DNA of 64,000 nt, from positions 1 to 64,000 of the forward strand of contig MSXT01000004.1 in the NCBI GenBank assembly GCA_002083595.1. Direction: 5' to 3'. This document shows positions 44,586-53,185 of this stretch, piece after piece (the stretch's first letter is position 1; each line of letters starts with the position of its first letter). Both the position numbers and the translations under genes were made by a program. The notes below the pieces were generated by a model. The model was not told where the DNA came from. It made no database searches and was given only the letters and a program-made list of their open reading frames with translations. Source of the DNA: Proteobacteria bacterium ST_bin16 (GTDB taxonomy: Bacteria > Pseudomonadota > Gammaproteobacteria > Burkholderiales > Nitrosomonadaceae).

Positions 44586-45205
44586 ATTTTCTGCGCTATC
44601 CAATAAGTATGCCCTCCACAAGCGAGATCGGATTGCACATGTTTAAGAATGACAAATCCGTGTTTTTCTAACAAGGCGCGGTATTCATCCGTATCAAGGC
44701 TGGCATGGAACATCCGCGCGTTATCATGTCCAAACATTGGACTCCATGCTTCCCCGTTTTCCAAACCGCTGCTGAACAGCAAAATTCCTTGCGGTCGGCA
44801 ATATTTTGTAAACACGGTAAACATTTCTCGCTGGTCATCGCGGTTGAGATGAAAAAAGCTGTCCCATGCAATAATGGCATCGAAGGTTTCCGGGCTTTGA
44901 AATTGCCGCATATCTTGCAATATCCATTCATGGTCTGGAAAACGCTTTCGGCAGAAGGAAATCATGCGGGGAGAGCCATCCACGCCCGTTATCCGGCGCC
45001 CCATGCTTATCAGGTATTGCGCGATAGGCTCTCCCGTTCCGCAGCCCAAATCCAGAACGGATGCTTTTTCAGGAAGATGAGATAGAAAAAAATCCAGACA
45101 TGAACGCTCAAACAAAGATTTGTTGCGTGCAAAATCAAACCACTCGGCAATATCGTCATATATAGACAGGACGGTTTGTTTTTCCATTGTGGTTGCGCTT
45201 TGCAT
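44582..45205 (-). CDS. Class I SAM-dependent methyltransferase
   Basis: 207 residues. Motif I VLDLGCGTGEPIAQYL, then GVDGSPRMI (motif post I), FDAIIAWDSFFHLNRDDQ and a C-terminal LLEKHGFVIL. Typical small-molecule methyltransferase; substrate unknown. An internal ATG (45187) is an alternative start. Cargo of the island, adjacent to a DoxX gene on the same strand. Confidence 0.85.
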   Translation of the reverse strand: MQSATTMEKQTVLSIYDDIAEWFDFARNKSLFERSCLDFFLSHLPEKASVLDLGCGTGEPIAQYLISMGRRITGVDGSPRMISFCRKRFPDHEWILQDMRQFQSPETFDAIIAWDSFFHLNRDDQREMFTVFTKYCRPQGILLFSSGLENGEAWSPMFGHDNARMFHASLDTDEYRALLEKHGFVILKHVQSDLACGGHTYWIAQKI

Positions 45206-45239
45206 TCGTGCGATTCTTTTTTATCCTTTGATAAAGCTT

Positions 45240-45644
45240 CTAGTCAGGCTTAATGGCAAATCTGCCGCTTCCAAGAAAGAACACTGCAAGTCCTGTAAGC
45301 ATGAAGAAAACCTGCAATTCCAGCGCATAGCCGCCGTGATCGGTCAATGTGAATAACTGGCTGCGGTGGGCAAGCACGATTGCAAATATCATGTTACCGA
45401 AAATAAGCAATCCGCCAAACCGGGAAAAGATTCCAAGAATAATCATCAGCGCTGCAATCACTTCTCCCAAATAAACTCCATAAGCTAAGGCTTGCGGTAA
45501 ATCCATGCTGGTAAGCTGTTTGCCGATAAAATCGAGAGAGCCTGGATTGAGCACCTTATGGACGCCATGAAACAGCATCAATACGCCAACGGTGAGACGC
45601 AATGTTAATTTACCCAGTGCATCGTTTTGAAATGGAAGATTCAT
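45240..45644 (-). CDS. DoxX family membrane protein
   Basis: 134 residues from ATG 45644, with AAAGGAGAAAAA upstream. Four helices and the DoxX pattern: LTLRLTVGVLMLFHGVHKVL, YLGEVIAALMIILGIFSRFG, LIFGNMIFAIVLAH and ELQVFFMLTGLAVFFLGSGR. DoxX proteins are small quinone- or redox-related membrane proteins; precise role unknown. Downstream methyltransferase may share its transcript. Confidence 0.88.
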   Translation of the reverse strand: MNLPFQNDALGKLTLRLTVGVLMLFHGVHKVLNPGSLDFIGKQLTSMDLPQALAYGVYLGEVIAALMIILGIFSRFGGLLIFGNMIFAIVLAHRSQLFTLTDHGGYALELQVFFMLTGLAVFFLGSGRFAIKPD

Positions 45645-45734
45645 AGATTTTTCTCCTTTGAACGGTAATGTCATAAACCCCAATAGCATACTGCGCTTGA
45701 TCCACCTGTTGCTGTATATACAGATGCTCGGAAA

Positions 45735-46259
45735 TTATACGCATTCGTTCGTACCGGAACCGGGATAAGCAAAATTTCTCTGTAATTTTTCAGCGAGCTT
45801 GTCAAACCGGTATTTCTCAACTTCATGAATATGGCCGTGACATTTACCGTGAACGGGAAAGATTTTTTTGATGCACCCTTCAAAATACTCCGGTCTATCC
45901 ACCTTACACTGCCTGCAATCCGGAACATGCGGAAACTCGGCATTTCTGGCCTCTCGGTAAATGTCATTTGAATCGTCCGGCAGGATATTGCCGGTACACA
46001 GCCGCATATAGCAGTGATGATGCTTTTCGATATGAGGATATTTCGTCTTGCCGGTGGTAAGCAACCGATCACAGGCCAGACACTTGTTTCCCCGGTGCAT
46101 CACTTCGTCATGGAACACCTGGTTTCTGAGCGCCCCTTCGGCAAAGAGCTTCCATTGCGTTTCATGGTCTTTGTAAATGGGTAGCACATAACGCTTGCGC
46201 ACTTTAGGTACGAGAAACAACGGTATCCGTTTCTTCTTTTGGAAGAAATTCTTAATCAT
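45735..46259 (-). CDS. Cys/His-rich protein, HNH-endonuclease-like
   Basis: 174 residues. Basic N-terminus (IKNFFQKKKRIPLFLVPKVRK) and several zinc-like pairs: NKCLACDRLL, EKHHHCYMRLCTGNILPDDSND, CRQCK, GKCHGHIHE. The C-x2-C ... HHH ... N pattern recalls HNH nucleases with a zinc-stabilised core, but the final catalytic residues are not certain. Island cargo of unknown role; possible defence or homing nuclease. Confidence 0.5.
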   Translation of the reverse strand: MIKNFFQKKKRIPLFLVPKVRKRYVLPIYKDHETQWKLFAEGALRNQVFHDEVMHRGNKCLACDRLLTTGKTKYPHIEKHHHCYMRLCTGNILPDDSNDIYREARNAEFPHVPDCRQCKVDRPEYFEGCIKKIFPVHGKCHGHIHEVEKYRFDKLAEKLQRNFAYPGSGTNECV

Positions 46260-46333
46260 TGGCTTGTCTTTCTGTTAGAGGTTGCTGGTTGGTCTGAAAT
46301 AAGCCAGTCATTCGAAAGAATGTCTTGATTATT

Positions 46334-46351
46334 GTTATCATATCTGATAAC
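46334..46351 (+). promoter_or_regulatory. Operator-like palindrome upstream of higBA
   Basis: GTTATCA-TATC-TGATAAC, a perfect 7-bp inverted repeat 7 bases before the higB ATG; TTGATT upstream could be the -35 box. Expected HigA autorepression site. Confidence 0.7.
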
Positions 46352-46358
46352 TTTAATT

Positions 46359-46691
46359 ATGACATGGACGATCACGTTCTATAATGAGAAGGTCGAGGCG
46401 GAAACGCTGGCATTGCCAGCTGGGATTCTCGCCAATTTCCTGCGTATCGCGGAACTCATTCAGGAATTCGGCCCCGATCTGGGGCGGCCCCATACCGCAC
46501 CACTGGGGCAGGGGTTATTCGAAATCCGAGCCAAGGGACGTGAGGGCATTTCCCGGTCGGTATTTTGCACCGTCAGAAACAGGGAAATCGTGATTCTGCT
46601 GACGGTGATCAAGAAGGACAATAAAATACCGAAACACCATATGGAAACGGTGCAAAAACGACTAAAAGAGGTACAAAGCGATGACAACTAA
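46359..46691 (+). CDS. higB: HigB-type toxin (RelE/Gp49 family)
   Basis: 110 residues from ATG 46359. TFYNEKVEAETLALPAGILA then RPHTAPLGQGLFEIRAKGRE and VILLTVIKKDNKIPKHHMET form the phage Gp49-like HigB fold, a ribosome-dependent mRNA interferase. Unlike ParDE, the toxin comes first, and its stop overlaps the antitoxin start by 11 bases. A palindromic operator precedes it. Confidence 0.9.
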   Translation: MTWTITFYNEKVEAETLALPAGILANFLRIAELIQEFGPDLGRPHTAPLGQGLFEIRAKGREGISRSVFCTVRNREIVILLTVIKKDNKIPKHHMETVQKRLKEVQSDDN

Positions 46692-46983
46692 ACGCCCGAC
46701 ATTCGATAAATTCCAGCAAACGGCTTTACAAGATCCCGAAGTCAGAGCCGAATACGAGGCACTTTCGACGGCATTCGAGATGAAACGCCAGATGATTGCC
46801 TTGCGTAAAAAGGCCGGTGTAACGCAAGAGCAGATGGCCGATTTTCTGGGTACCAAAAAAAGTAATATCTCGCGCTTGGAAAGCTTACATTCGAATGTGT
46901 CGCCGAGGCTGGCTACTGTCGAAGATTACGCCCGTGCACTCGGCTATTCGGTAAAAATCGAATTTGAGCCGCGCGTTCACTGA
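46681..46983 (+). CDS. higA: HigA-type antitoxin (XRE family)
   Basis: 100 residues. Helix-turn-helix KKAGVTQEQMADFLGTKKSNI with SRLES and a final ATVEDYARALGYSVKIEF, the standard HigA C-terminal antitoxin pattern. It neutralises HigB and represses the operon through the palindrome at 46334. Confidence 0.92.
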   Translation: MTTKRPTFDKFQQTALQDPEVRAEYEALSTAFEMKRQMIALRKKAGVTQEQMADFLGTKKSNISRLESLHSNVSPRLATVEDYARALGYSVKIEFEPRVH

Positions 46984-47000
46984 ATATTTCCTATTTGCTG

Positions 47001-48305
47001 TTACATCGAGAGATCATAATCGTTGTTCCGATGGAGTGACTGCTTGGTTTGTCGAGATCGATGCAATTCAAATTGTTCCTGAAGCCGGGCTTTTATTTCC
47101 GGCGGCAATGCTGAAAACATCATCGTTTTCAGGTGATCGATTTCTTTGTTCCGATCCTGCCGCACATTCTTGATATTTAGTTGCAAAGCACGGCGCTCTT
47201 CTAGCTGGTGCTGAATCAGATCGTCCCGCTCTTGCCTGTCGCGTATCACTGCCTGCCAGGCTTCCCGTTCGTTTTGATCCATCACTTGACCGTGTTGTCC
47301 GGTCAGGTGATCCCATAGACCCCGGATGCCTTTGCTTAATCGAGCTTGTCGATCTTCGCTTTCTTGCTGCCAACGTTGTTTTTGTGTTTCAGTAAGATTT
47401 TCCCGCTCAGTTTGATGCCGCGCTTTCATTCTTGCTTTCTGTTCCAGCAGCGGTTCCATACGCATATGGCTGTGTTTCCGGATCTCGGCAGTGAAACTTT
47501 GCATCCGCTCAACCAAGCGTTGATCGATATTGGTTTTTGTTTCCTCCACGCTGGGAAGCTGCGCGGGATCACCGAGCCGCTCCTTGAGTTCTTTGGTTTT
47601 AACATCCAGCCATTTCGACAAGGAAAACACTTCTCCGCGCCAATCCATAGCGACAAAACCGCGCCGGTCTCCTTTAGCCAGATAGTAGCCGCGTTGCTCC
47701 AATATGCTTTGAAAAGATTCCTTGCTATCCGATACTGCCCAGCAGTCTTTCAAGGTCGCTTTTATCAGCCTTGGGTCGTCGTCCAACCGTTTGGCTTGTT
47801 CCCATTGCGCCCGTGTAAAATTGAGCGGATTGCTTTGACTCCGTTCGATCAATCCGGCAGGCAGTTTCCAGCCTTGCTCCAGGTATATTTCTTTCGAAAT
47901 CTCCATGAGCTTGCTTTTGTAAAACGGCAGATTGACCGCTTTCATCTCTTGGGTATCGATGCGTGACCAGACGCAATGCGCATGGCGTCTGCCTTCTTTT
48001 TCATGGAATACGATAACGCGTGGTTGATCCTGTAAGCCCATGCGCTCTTCGATGCGGCTGATAGCTTGCTCGAACACATCCGTTCCGACTTTCTCCGTTT
48101 CTGGCGGATTGAGACTGACGGAGAATAGATACTGATTGCAGCGCGTACCCATTGCCTGGGCACGAACTTCCTGCAACGCATCGTCCAACGTTTCAGACAT
48201 AAAACCGCTGATTTCATGCAACTCGACATGATCGTTATCACGATCATTGAGCAGATGCGCGGCCAGTTTGGCTGCACCGCCACGCTGAGAGGCAATGATA
48301 ATCAT
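47001..48305 (-). CDS. mobA: MobA/VirD2-type relaxase
   Basis: 434 residues from ATG 48305. MIIIASQRGGAAKLAAHLLN is the relaxase N-terminus and GRRHAHCVWSRIDT carries the His-x-His metal motif III. DDALQEVRAQA and RCNQYLFSVSLNPPE lie between. The C-terminal half is Arg/Glu-rich coiled coil. The enzyme nicks oriT and pilots the strand to the recipient. It is 4 bases downstream of mobC, the normal order. Catalytic Tyr candidates exist early in the protein but cannot be assigned by eye with certainty. Confidence 0.85.
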   Translation of the reverse strand: MIIIASQRGGAAKLAAHLLNDRDNDHVELHEISGFMSETLDDALQEVRAQAMGTRCNQYLFSVSLNPPETEKVGTDVFEQAISRIEERMGLQDQPRVIVFHEKEGRRHAHCVWSRIDTQEMKAVNLPFYKSKLMEISKEIYLEQGWKLPAGLIERSQSNPLNFTRAQWEQAKRLDDDPRLIKATLKDCWAVSDSKESFQSILEQRGYYLAKGDRRGFVAMDWRGEVFSLSKWLDVKTKELKERLGDPAQLPSVEETKTNIDQRLVERMQSFTAEIRKHSHMRMEPLLEQKARMKARHQTERENLTETQKQRWQQESEDRQARLSKGIRGLWDHLTGQHGQVMDQNEREAWQAVIRDRQERDDLIQHQLEERRALQLNIKNVRQDRNKEIDHLKTMMFSALPPEIKARLQEQFELHRSRQTKQSLHRNNDYDLSM

Positions 48306-48309
48306 GAAG

Positions 48310-48681
48310 CTACCTGTCAAGACCTAGGGATTTCATCAGAACTTCCCGGATATGGCGGATATCGGCGCAGGCATTCAGCAATGATGTTTTAACTTCCGGG
48401 GTGAGATTCAGCAGGCCGCAATTAGCGGATCTGGCCAGTTGATTGAGATTGTTCGCCAGTCTCAACCGGCCCAGTTCGCCCAGGAGCTGACTTAAAATCC
48501 TGTGATCCTTGACCGGATGTTTATTGCGAGTACGGCGTTTGGCGCGGTTTACATCAAACACGCACCCTCGGATATATTCTCCTAAAGGTAGTCCGGCGGC
48601 CTCACGCTCAAGCGTGGCACGCTCTTCAGATGTCAGGCGCAGGCAAAAAGGGGAAGCATTTTTTGTAGTTTGTTCGGGCAT
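48310..48681 (-). CDS. mobC: MobC-type mobilisation accessory protein
   Basis: 123 residues. RLTSEERATLEREAAGLPLGEYIRG is a ribbon-helix-helix-like lead, and LSQLLGELGRLRLANNLNQLA followed by VKTSLLNACADIRHIREVLMK is the MobC signature. It helps open oriT for the relaxase encoded 4 bases downstream. A candidate oriT hairpin lies just upstream of its start. Confidence 0.88.
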   Translation of the reverse strand: MPEQTTKNASPFCLRLTSEERATLEREAAGLPLGEYIRGCVFDVNRAKRRTRNKHPVKDHRILSQLLGELGRLRLANNLNQLARSANCGLLNLTPEVKTSLLNACADIRHIREVLMKSLGLDR

Positions 48682-48715
48682 TCATTACTCCTTTGCTTGA
48701 ACAATACACATCCGG

Positions 48716-48742
48716 CCTTCACTCGTCGGGAAACGAGGAAGG
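48716..48742. other. Candidate oriT hairpin upstream of mobC
   Basis: CCTTC-a-CTCGT, loop CGGGAA, ACGAG-GAAGG: 10 paired bases with one bulge, 35 bases upstream of mobC. Position next to mobCA on the divergent side is where MOB-type elements place oriT. The nick site is not recognised. Confidence 0.5.
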
Positions 48743-49262
48743 TCACAGAACGAAAAGAAGAATTTGAGATATGAAAACAGCGGTATCCGATTGCTCGGCG
48801 TACCGCTGCTAGAGGCGTGTCAATTAGTTAAGATATTGTCAGGGCTCCGGATAATTATCTATCGGAATATCCTTCAGGATTTGGTTCCAGTCTTGTAGAA
48901 TTGAGAAAAGTTGGTTCGAAGACTTGCCGATCTTCTGCACCAATAAACAACGAGCTTTCTAATTCCTCTCTAGGGCTTAAAAGTACTCAATATTGTTCCG
49001 CAAAAAACATCCGTTCCCCAATTTCGTTTTAGCCCCATAGTTACATCGAACCAGCTGGCTGATCGGCGGATTGGCAGGAATCGATCCAATCAATCAATCT
49101 GACGTTTTTAAACACCCCCAAAGATAGGACAAATCAATAATAGAAACTGACCTCTATTTAAGATAGCATTTCAGACTTAAAAATGGATTATTTTATTTTT
49201 AAGCACTTAAGTGGATTTCGCGAAACACTTTGAGATTTATCCTCATACAGTTGGAGACAACA
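48743..49262. other. Non-coding region, likely island right end
   Basis: About 520 bases without a gene. From about 49080 it becomes AT-rich and leads to the PEP-CTERM gene, so the island boundary probably lies here or just left. I looked for another copy of the tRNA-Leu end and did not see one. Confidence 0.45.
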
Positions 49263-49997
49263 ATGAAAAAAATTCAAAAATATATAATTGGCGCCTTGCT
49301 GGCATCACCGATGCTTGCTTCTGCAGCAACAAGTTATAATTTATCCAGTGACTTCAGCAACACAAATAATCCAAACGGAGCTTGGTCTTTCTTACAAGGG
49401 ACGACACTGCTGGCGTCTCAAATACCTTTGAACAATGGCAACCCGCTTTATCCTGCGACTACTTCAGGCTATTTCAGCACCGGGCCTAATTTGAATACCG
49501 ACACACCTGACGTCACTAAAACCGCAGTGAGCGGTAGTAGCGCAGGTCAAACCGATACCGATTTCTTAGCTGGGGATGTAATCATTCATAGCCCCAACAG
49601 CGGAGATCCATTATTTGTAGTATGGACTGCACCCAGTAACGGCATAGTCGATTTCACCAGTGATATTTGGTACGCCCATTCGATTGTAAATCGCTCAAAT
49701 GATGCTTCTATATCGTTGGGCGGATCTTTCCTGGGTTCAGCCACAATATCAAACGCTTCTTATGGCGACAGAACCAATCCATGGCATATCAGCGGTGATG
49801 ATTTGGCCGTTGTTGCCGGAGATACACTTTCATTCGCCTTTACAAAAAGTGCCGGACAATCTTTTGGATCTTTAGATGGCATAAACGTCGATATCTCATT
49901 TACCAGCGCGGTTCCTGAGCCTGAGACTTATGCGATGCTATTAGCCGGTTTAGGATTGCTGGGATTAGCCATACGCCGCAAAAATCAAACCACCTAA
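49263..49997 (+). CDS. PEP-CTERM sorting-domain protein
   Basis: 244 residues from ATG 49263, with TTGGAGAC upstream. A signal peptide (KIQKYIIGALLASPMLASAA) is followed by an Asn/Thr/Ser-rich beta protein and a textbook C-terminal sorting tag: VPEPETYAMLLAGLG, LLGLAIRRK. Exosortase cuts this tag and the protein is exported, typically to the exopolysaccharide. Common in Nitrosomonas and relatives; no exosortase gene is in the window. Confidence 0.93.
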   Translation: MKKIQKYIIGALLASPMLASAATSYNLSSDFSNTNNPNGAWSFLQGTTLLASQIPLNNGNPLYPATTSGYFSTGPNLNTDTPDVTKTAVSGSSAGQTDTDFLAGDVIIHSPNSGDPLFVVWTAPSNGIVDFTSDIWYAHSIVNRSNDASISLGGSFLGSATISNASYGDRTNPWHISGDDLAVVAGDTLSFAFTKSAGQSFGSLDGINVDISFTSAVPEPETYAMLLAGLGLLGLAIRRKNQTT

Positions 49998-50001
49998 AAA
50001 T

Positions 50002-50030
50002 AACTGCCCGATTTTATCGGGCAGTTTTCA
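50002..50030 (+). terminator. Intrinsic terminator of the PEP-CTERM gene
   Basis: Perfect 11-bp stem AACTGCCCGAT / ATCGGGCAGTT, 3-nt loop, followed by TTCATTTAA. Confidence 0.9.
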
Positions 50031-50416
50031 TTTAACTATTTGCGGTATCACCTACACCAGCGGCATGCTTCCAAAGCACTGATCCAATCTCGCTGGAAAA
50101 TCCGATTTATCAGCTTCATTCCATCGACACCAGAATATTCGCTTTTTGTCGCAGTTTCACAGGATTTACGTACATTCTGGACAGCAGTCCACGATCCACT
50201 ATCGTTACATCAGAAAATACCAAATTGGATTGATATATCGCGCTGACGAGCGATCTTCATAACAGTTATCACGATATGAATCCAGCACTACATTCTATCA
50301 AACTATAAACTTTTGGCATCCGCTTCCGATAAGTGCTGAGAGATTAAGATCAGGAATTTGATCCGACTTCGTTCAATTAATCCACATTCACAATCACACA
50401 CTGACGAATTATTCCT
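50031..50416. other. Intergenic region, no gene seen
   Basis: About 385 bases; a 68-codon open frame at 50040 has no support. Holds only the presumed promoter of the gene at 50417. Confidence 0.4.
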
Positions 50417-50764
50417 ATGCCAAAACTACACCTAAAAGTCATTAAACCCAAAACAAAAATGTATTCACCTAAAACAGACAGTTTTCTTAACAATGCGAGC
50501 CGCTTCGTGCAAGAAAAAATCCACAGGATGCTCGATAATGATGTATTGCCTTTAATCATCGCGCCATCTATTTTCCTGATATTTGCCGGCCTGGAGTGGT
50601 GGCGCTGGTATCTGGAAATACCTACACCTATTCCACTGCTTTTGACTATCATCGCGCTGAGCTTAGGCGTATATTGCTCCCATAAATTATTGGGATATAA
50701 AAGAAATGAGAACAGACAAAAAAACTTACGCACAAGCATCAATCAACATCCGGAATTGCACTAA
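50417..50764 (+). CDS. Small membrane protein
   Basis: 115 residues. A basic N-terminal ~45 residues (KLHLKVIKPKTKMYSPKTDS), then two transmembrane helices separated by a short loop (VLPLIIAPSIFLIFAGLEWW; PIPLLLTIIALSLGVYCSHKL) and a polar tail. Family not recognised; probably an inner-membrane protein. Confidence 0.55.
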   Translation: MPKLHLKVIKPKTKMYSPKTDSFLNNASRFVQEKIHRMLDNDVLPLIIAPSIFLIFAGLEWWRWYLEIPTPIPLLLTIIALSLGVYCSHKLLGYKRNENRQKNLRTSINQHPELH

Positions 50765-50816
50765 GCACGCAACAGACTGATTCTCAGTCGATTCTTAAAT
50801 AGAAACAAACTCCGGA

Positions 50817-51185
50817 ATGCCGATTAAAGTGTATTACAACAGTGCTTGCCCTGTTTGCAATGCAGGCATAAAAGATCAATGCCAGCGCATGGAACAGCGC
50901 GGGATCAAGGGCATTGACTGGGTGGATGTACACAACAACCCGGGCTCGGTGTCAGAAACGGGCAATCCGTTGGAACAGGTGCGCGAACGATTACACGTAA
51001 AAGACGATAGTGGCCGGTTGCATATCGGTATCGATGCATTTATCTATCTCTGGCAGCAGACTCCGAATCAGCGTTGGTTGGCAAACTTGCTGCAATTGCC
51101 GGTCATCAGGTCACTGGCACGACTCGCCTACAATGGCTTTGCCAAGTTGCTTTACTGCTGGAACCGGGCATTAAAACATTGGTAA
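50817..51185 (+). CDS. DCC-family thiol-disulfide oxidoreductase (DUF393)
   Basis: 122 residues. VYYNSACPVCNAGIKDQC has the C-x2-C of the DCC/YuxK family in a thioredoxin-like fold; HIGIDAFIYLWQQTPNQRWL and a basic-helical end (LARLAYNGFAKLLYCWNR) complete it. Proposed role is thiol-disulfide exchange; substrate unknown. Convergent with pyrC. Confidence 0.85.
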   Translation: MPIKVYYNSACPVCNAGIKDQCQRMEQRGIKGIDWVDVHNNPGSVSETGNPLEQVRERLHVKDDSGRLHIGIDAFIYLWQQTPNQRWLANLLQLPVIRSLARLAYNGFAKLLYCWNRALKHW

Positions 51186-51222
51186 TTCTCCGCGCCCACG
51201 TTTTTGCAAAAATTTCCCGGCT

Positions 51223-52266
51223 TTACACCAATTTCCAATTTACAGGATTACCCGCATAGAGCGGTATTAATTGCTCTCCGGCAAAATCAAACTGCTCCGG
51301 GACAATCCAGCTTTCTTTCTTCAGCGTAATTGAGTCTTTATTGCGCGGCAGTTGATAAAAATCCGCGCCATGAAAACTGGTGAACGCTTCCAGTTTATTC
51401 AGCGCTCCAGCCTGTTCAAAAGCTGTCGCATATAACTCGATGGCCGCATGCGCTGTAAAGATTCCTGCGCAGCCACAGGCATTTTCTTTACTTGTTTGCC
51501 CATGCGGTGCGCTATCGGTACCGAGAAAGAATTTAGGATTTCCGCCGGTCGCCGCATCCAGCAAAGCTTGCCGGTGTATTTCACGTTTTAACACCGGCAG
51601 GCAATAATGATGTGGACGGATACCGCCTTGAAACAGCGCATTACGATTCAATAACAGGTGATGCGCCGTGATTGTCGCAGCAATCCGCCGGGATGCTGCC
51701 GTTACAAATTGCACCGCATCGCGCGTGGTGACATGCTCAAATACGATGCGCAAACCCGGGAAACGGCGTGTCAGCGGCGCCAGTATTCGGTCGATAAAAA
51801 CTTTTTCGCGATCAAACACATCCACGTCGGAATCCGTCACCTCGCCGTGCACCAGCAACGGCAGATTATTCTGTTCCATCGCCGCCAGCGCGGCATAGCA
51901 TTTGGCGATATCGGTAACACCGGCATCCGAATTGGTTGTAGCGCCCGCCGGGTATAATTTCGCGCCGTGTATCATGCCGCTGTCCTTAGCCCGGATAATT
52001 TCCGACGGCGGAGTATTATCGGTCAAATACAGCGTCATCAACGGTTCAAATGCGGACTGCAATGCCGCAGGCAAAGCCGCCAGGATTCGTGCTCGATACG
52101 CCAGCGCCATTTCGACTGTCACCACCGGCGGTTTCAGGTTGGGCATGATGATGGCGCGCGCAAATTGTTTGGCGGTATGTGGCAACACGACGTGCAACTG
52201 TTCGCCATCGCGCAAATGCAAATGCCAATCGTCAGGCCGGGTAATGGTAATGGTAATGCTGGTCAA
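51223..52266 (-). CDS. pyrC: Dihydroorotase
   Basis: 347 residues, class II dihydroorotase: DDWHLHLRDGEQL (His pair), AIIMPNLKPPVV, KLYPAGATTNSDAGV (the carboxylated Lys in KLYPAG), LLVHGEVTD, FEHVTTRDAVQF and FLGTDSAPHG. Catalyses cyclisation of carbamoyl-aspartate to dihydroorotate in pyrimidine synthesis. Full length, intact zinc ligands. Confidence 0.97.
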   Translation of the reverse strand: MTSITITITRPDDWHLHLRDGEQLHVVLPHTAKQFARAIIMPNLKPPVVTVEMALAYRARILAALPAALQSAFEPLMTLYLTDNTPPSEIIRAKDSGMIHGAKLYPAGATTNSDAGVTDIAKCYAALAAMEQNNLPLLVHGEVTDSDVDVFDREKVFIDRILAPLTRRFPGLRIVFEHVTTRDAVQFVTAASRRIAATITAHHLLLNRNALFQGGIRPHHYCLPVLKREIHRQALLDAATGGNPKFFLGTDSAPHGQTSKENACGCAGIFTAHAAIELYATAFEQAGALNKLEAFTSFHGADFYQLPRNKDSITLKKESWIVPEQFDFAGEQLIPLYAGNPVNWKLV

Positions 52267-52317
52267 GATTTATCCACAAATGGGTTAAATAGCCGCATTA
52301 TAGCGCAAGCATCCATG

Positions 52318-53175
52318 CTATCCGGAATCTCCCCCTGCCTTTAAATCCAGCGCCAATTGATACAGCGTGTTTTTGTTCGCGCCGGTAATCGCTGTGGCCA
52401 GTTTAACCGCTTGTTTCAATGGTAACTCAGCCAGCAAACAGGTTAATGTATGCCGAGCTTCGTCGCTGATCTCGGATTTATCCACAATTTCCGCCCCGGA
52501 TAACAGTAATACAAACTCGCCTTTTTGTTGGTTCGTATCCGCCTGCAACCAAGACAATACGCCGACTAGTGTTCCGCTATGAATGGTTTCGAATAATTTG
52601 GTTAATTCCCGCGCCAGGGTAATTTCGCGCTGCGCGCCAAAGATATCGATCATATCCGTAATGCATTCCAGAATCCGATGCGGCGCTTCATAAAATATCA
52701 ATGTATAGGGATGCGATTTTAATGCCATCAACTCACGTTTGCGCAACCCGCTTTTTGTTGGCAGGAAGCCATAGAACAAAAAATGTGGATTCATGATGCC
52801 AGCTGCGGATAAGGCGCAAATGGCCGCGTTCGCGCCGGGCACCGGAACAACCCGGTAGCCGCTTTCCCGCACGCGTTGCACGACAATCGCGCCGGGATCG
52901 GAAATACCGGGGGTGCCTGCATCGGTTATCAAAGCGACGCTTTTCCCGCATTCCAGCAAAGTGACTATTTTGCCCGCGACTGCCGCCTCGTTATGTTGAT
53001 GCAGCGCGATCAATTTCGCCGTAATGGCATGCGCCGCCAATAAATGTTTGGAATTCTGCACATGCTCGGCGGCGATTACGTCGGCTTTTGCTAATACATC
53101 CAGCGCGCGCAAGCTGATATCGCTTAAATTTCCTATTGGGGTTGCAACCACATATAATGCACTTTTTTCCAGCAT
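52318..53175 (-). CDS. rsmI: 16S rRNA C1402 2'-O-methyltransferase
   Basis: 285 residues from ATG 53175 (an upstream open extension is not family-like). LYVVATPIGNLSDISLRALDVLAKADVI, ALITDAGTPGISDPGAIVV, YRVVPVPGANAAICALSAAGI and FLPTKSGLRKREL are classic RsmI/YraL. It methylates C1402 in the decoding centre. Divergent from the LpoA-like gene with about 10 bases between starts, an arrangement widely conserved in proteobacteria (rsmI-lpoA-yraN). Confidence 0.96.
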   Translation of the reverse strand: MLEKSALYVVATPIGNLSDISLRALDVLAKADVIAAEHVQNSKHLLAAHAITAKLIALHQHNEAAVAGKIVTLLECGKSVALITDAGTPGISDPGAIVVQRVRESGYRVVPVPGANAAICALSAAGIMNPHFLFYGFLPTKSGLRKRELMALKSHPYTLIFYEAPHRILECITDMIDIFGAQREITLARELTKLFETIHSGTLVGVLSWLQADTNQQKGEFVLLLSGAEIVDKSEISDEARHTLTCLLAELPLKQAVKLATAITGANKNTLYQLALDLKAGGDSG

Positions 53176-53185
53176 AATCCTCACT

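Noticed and set aside
50040..50246. Possible small gene after the PEP-CTERM terminator
   Set aside because: No RBS, no family, directly after a terminator hairpin.
52846..52860. CCGGGCACC resembling the end of the tRNA-Leu repeat, considered as a distant attachment site
   Set aside because: Only a few bases match and they lie inside rsmI coding sequence; no longer match around it.
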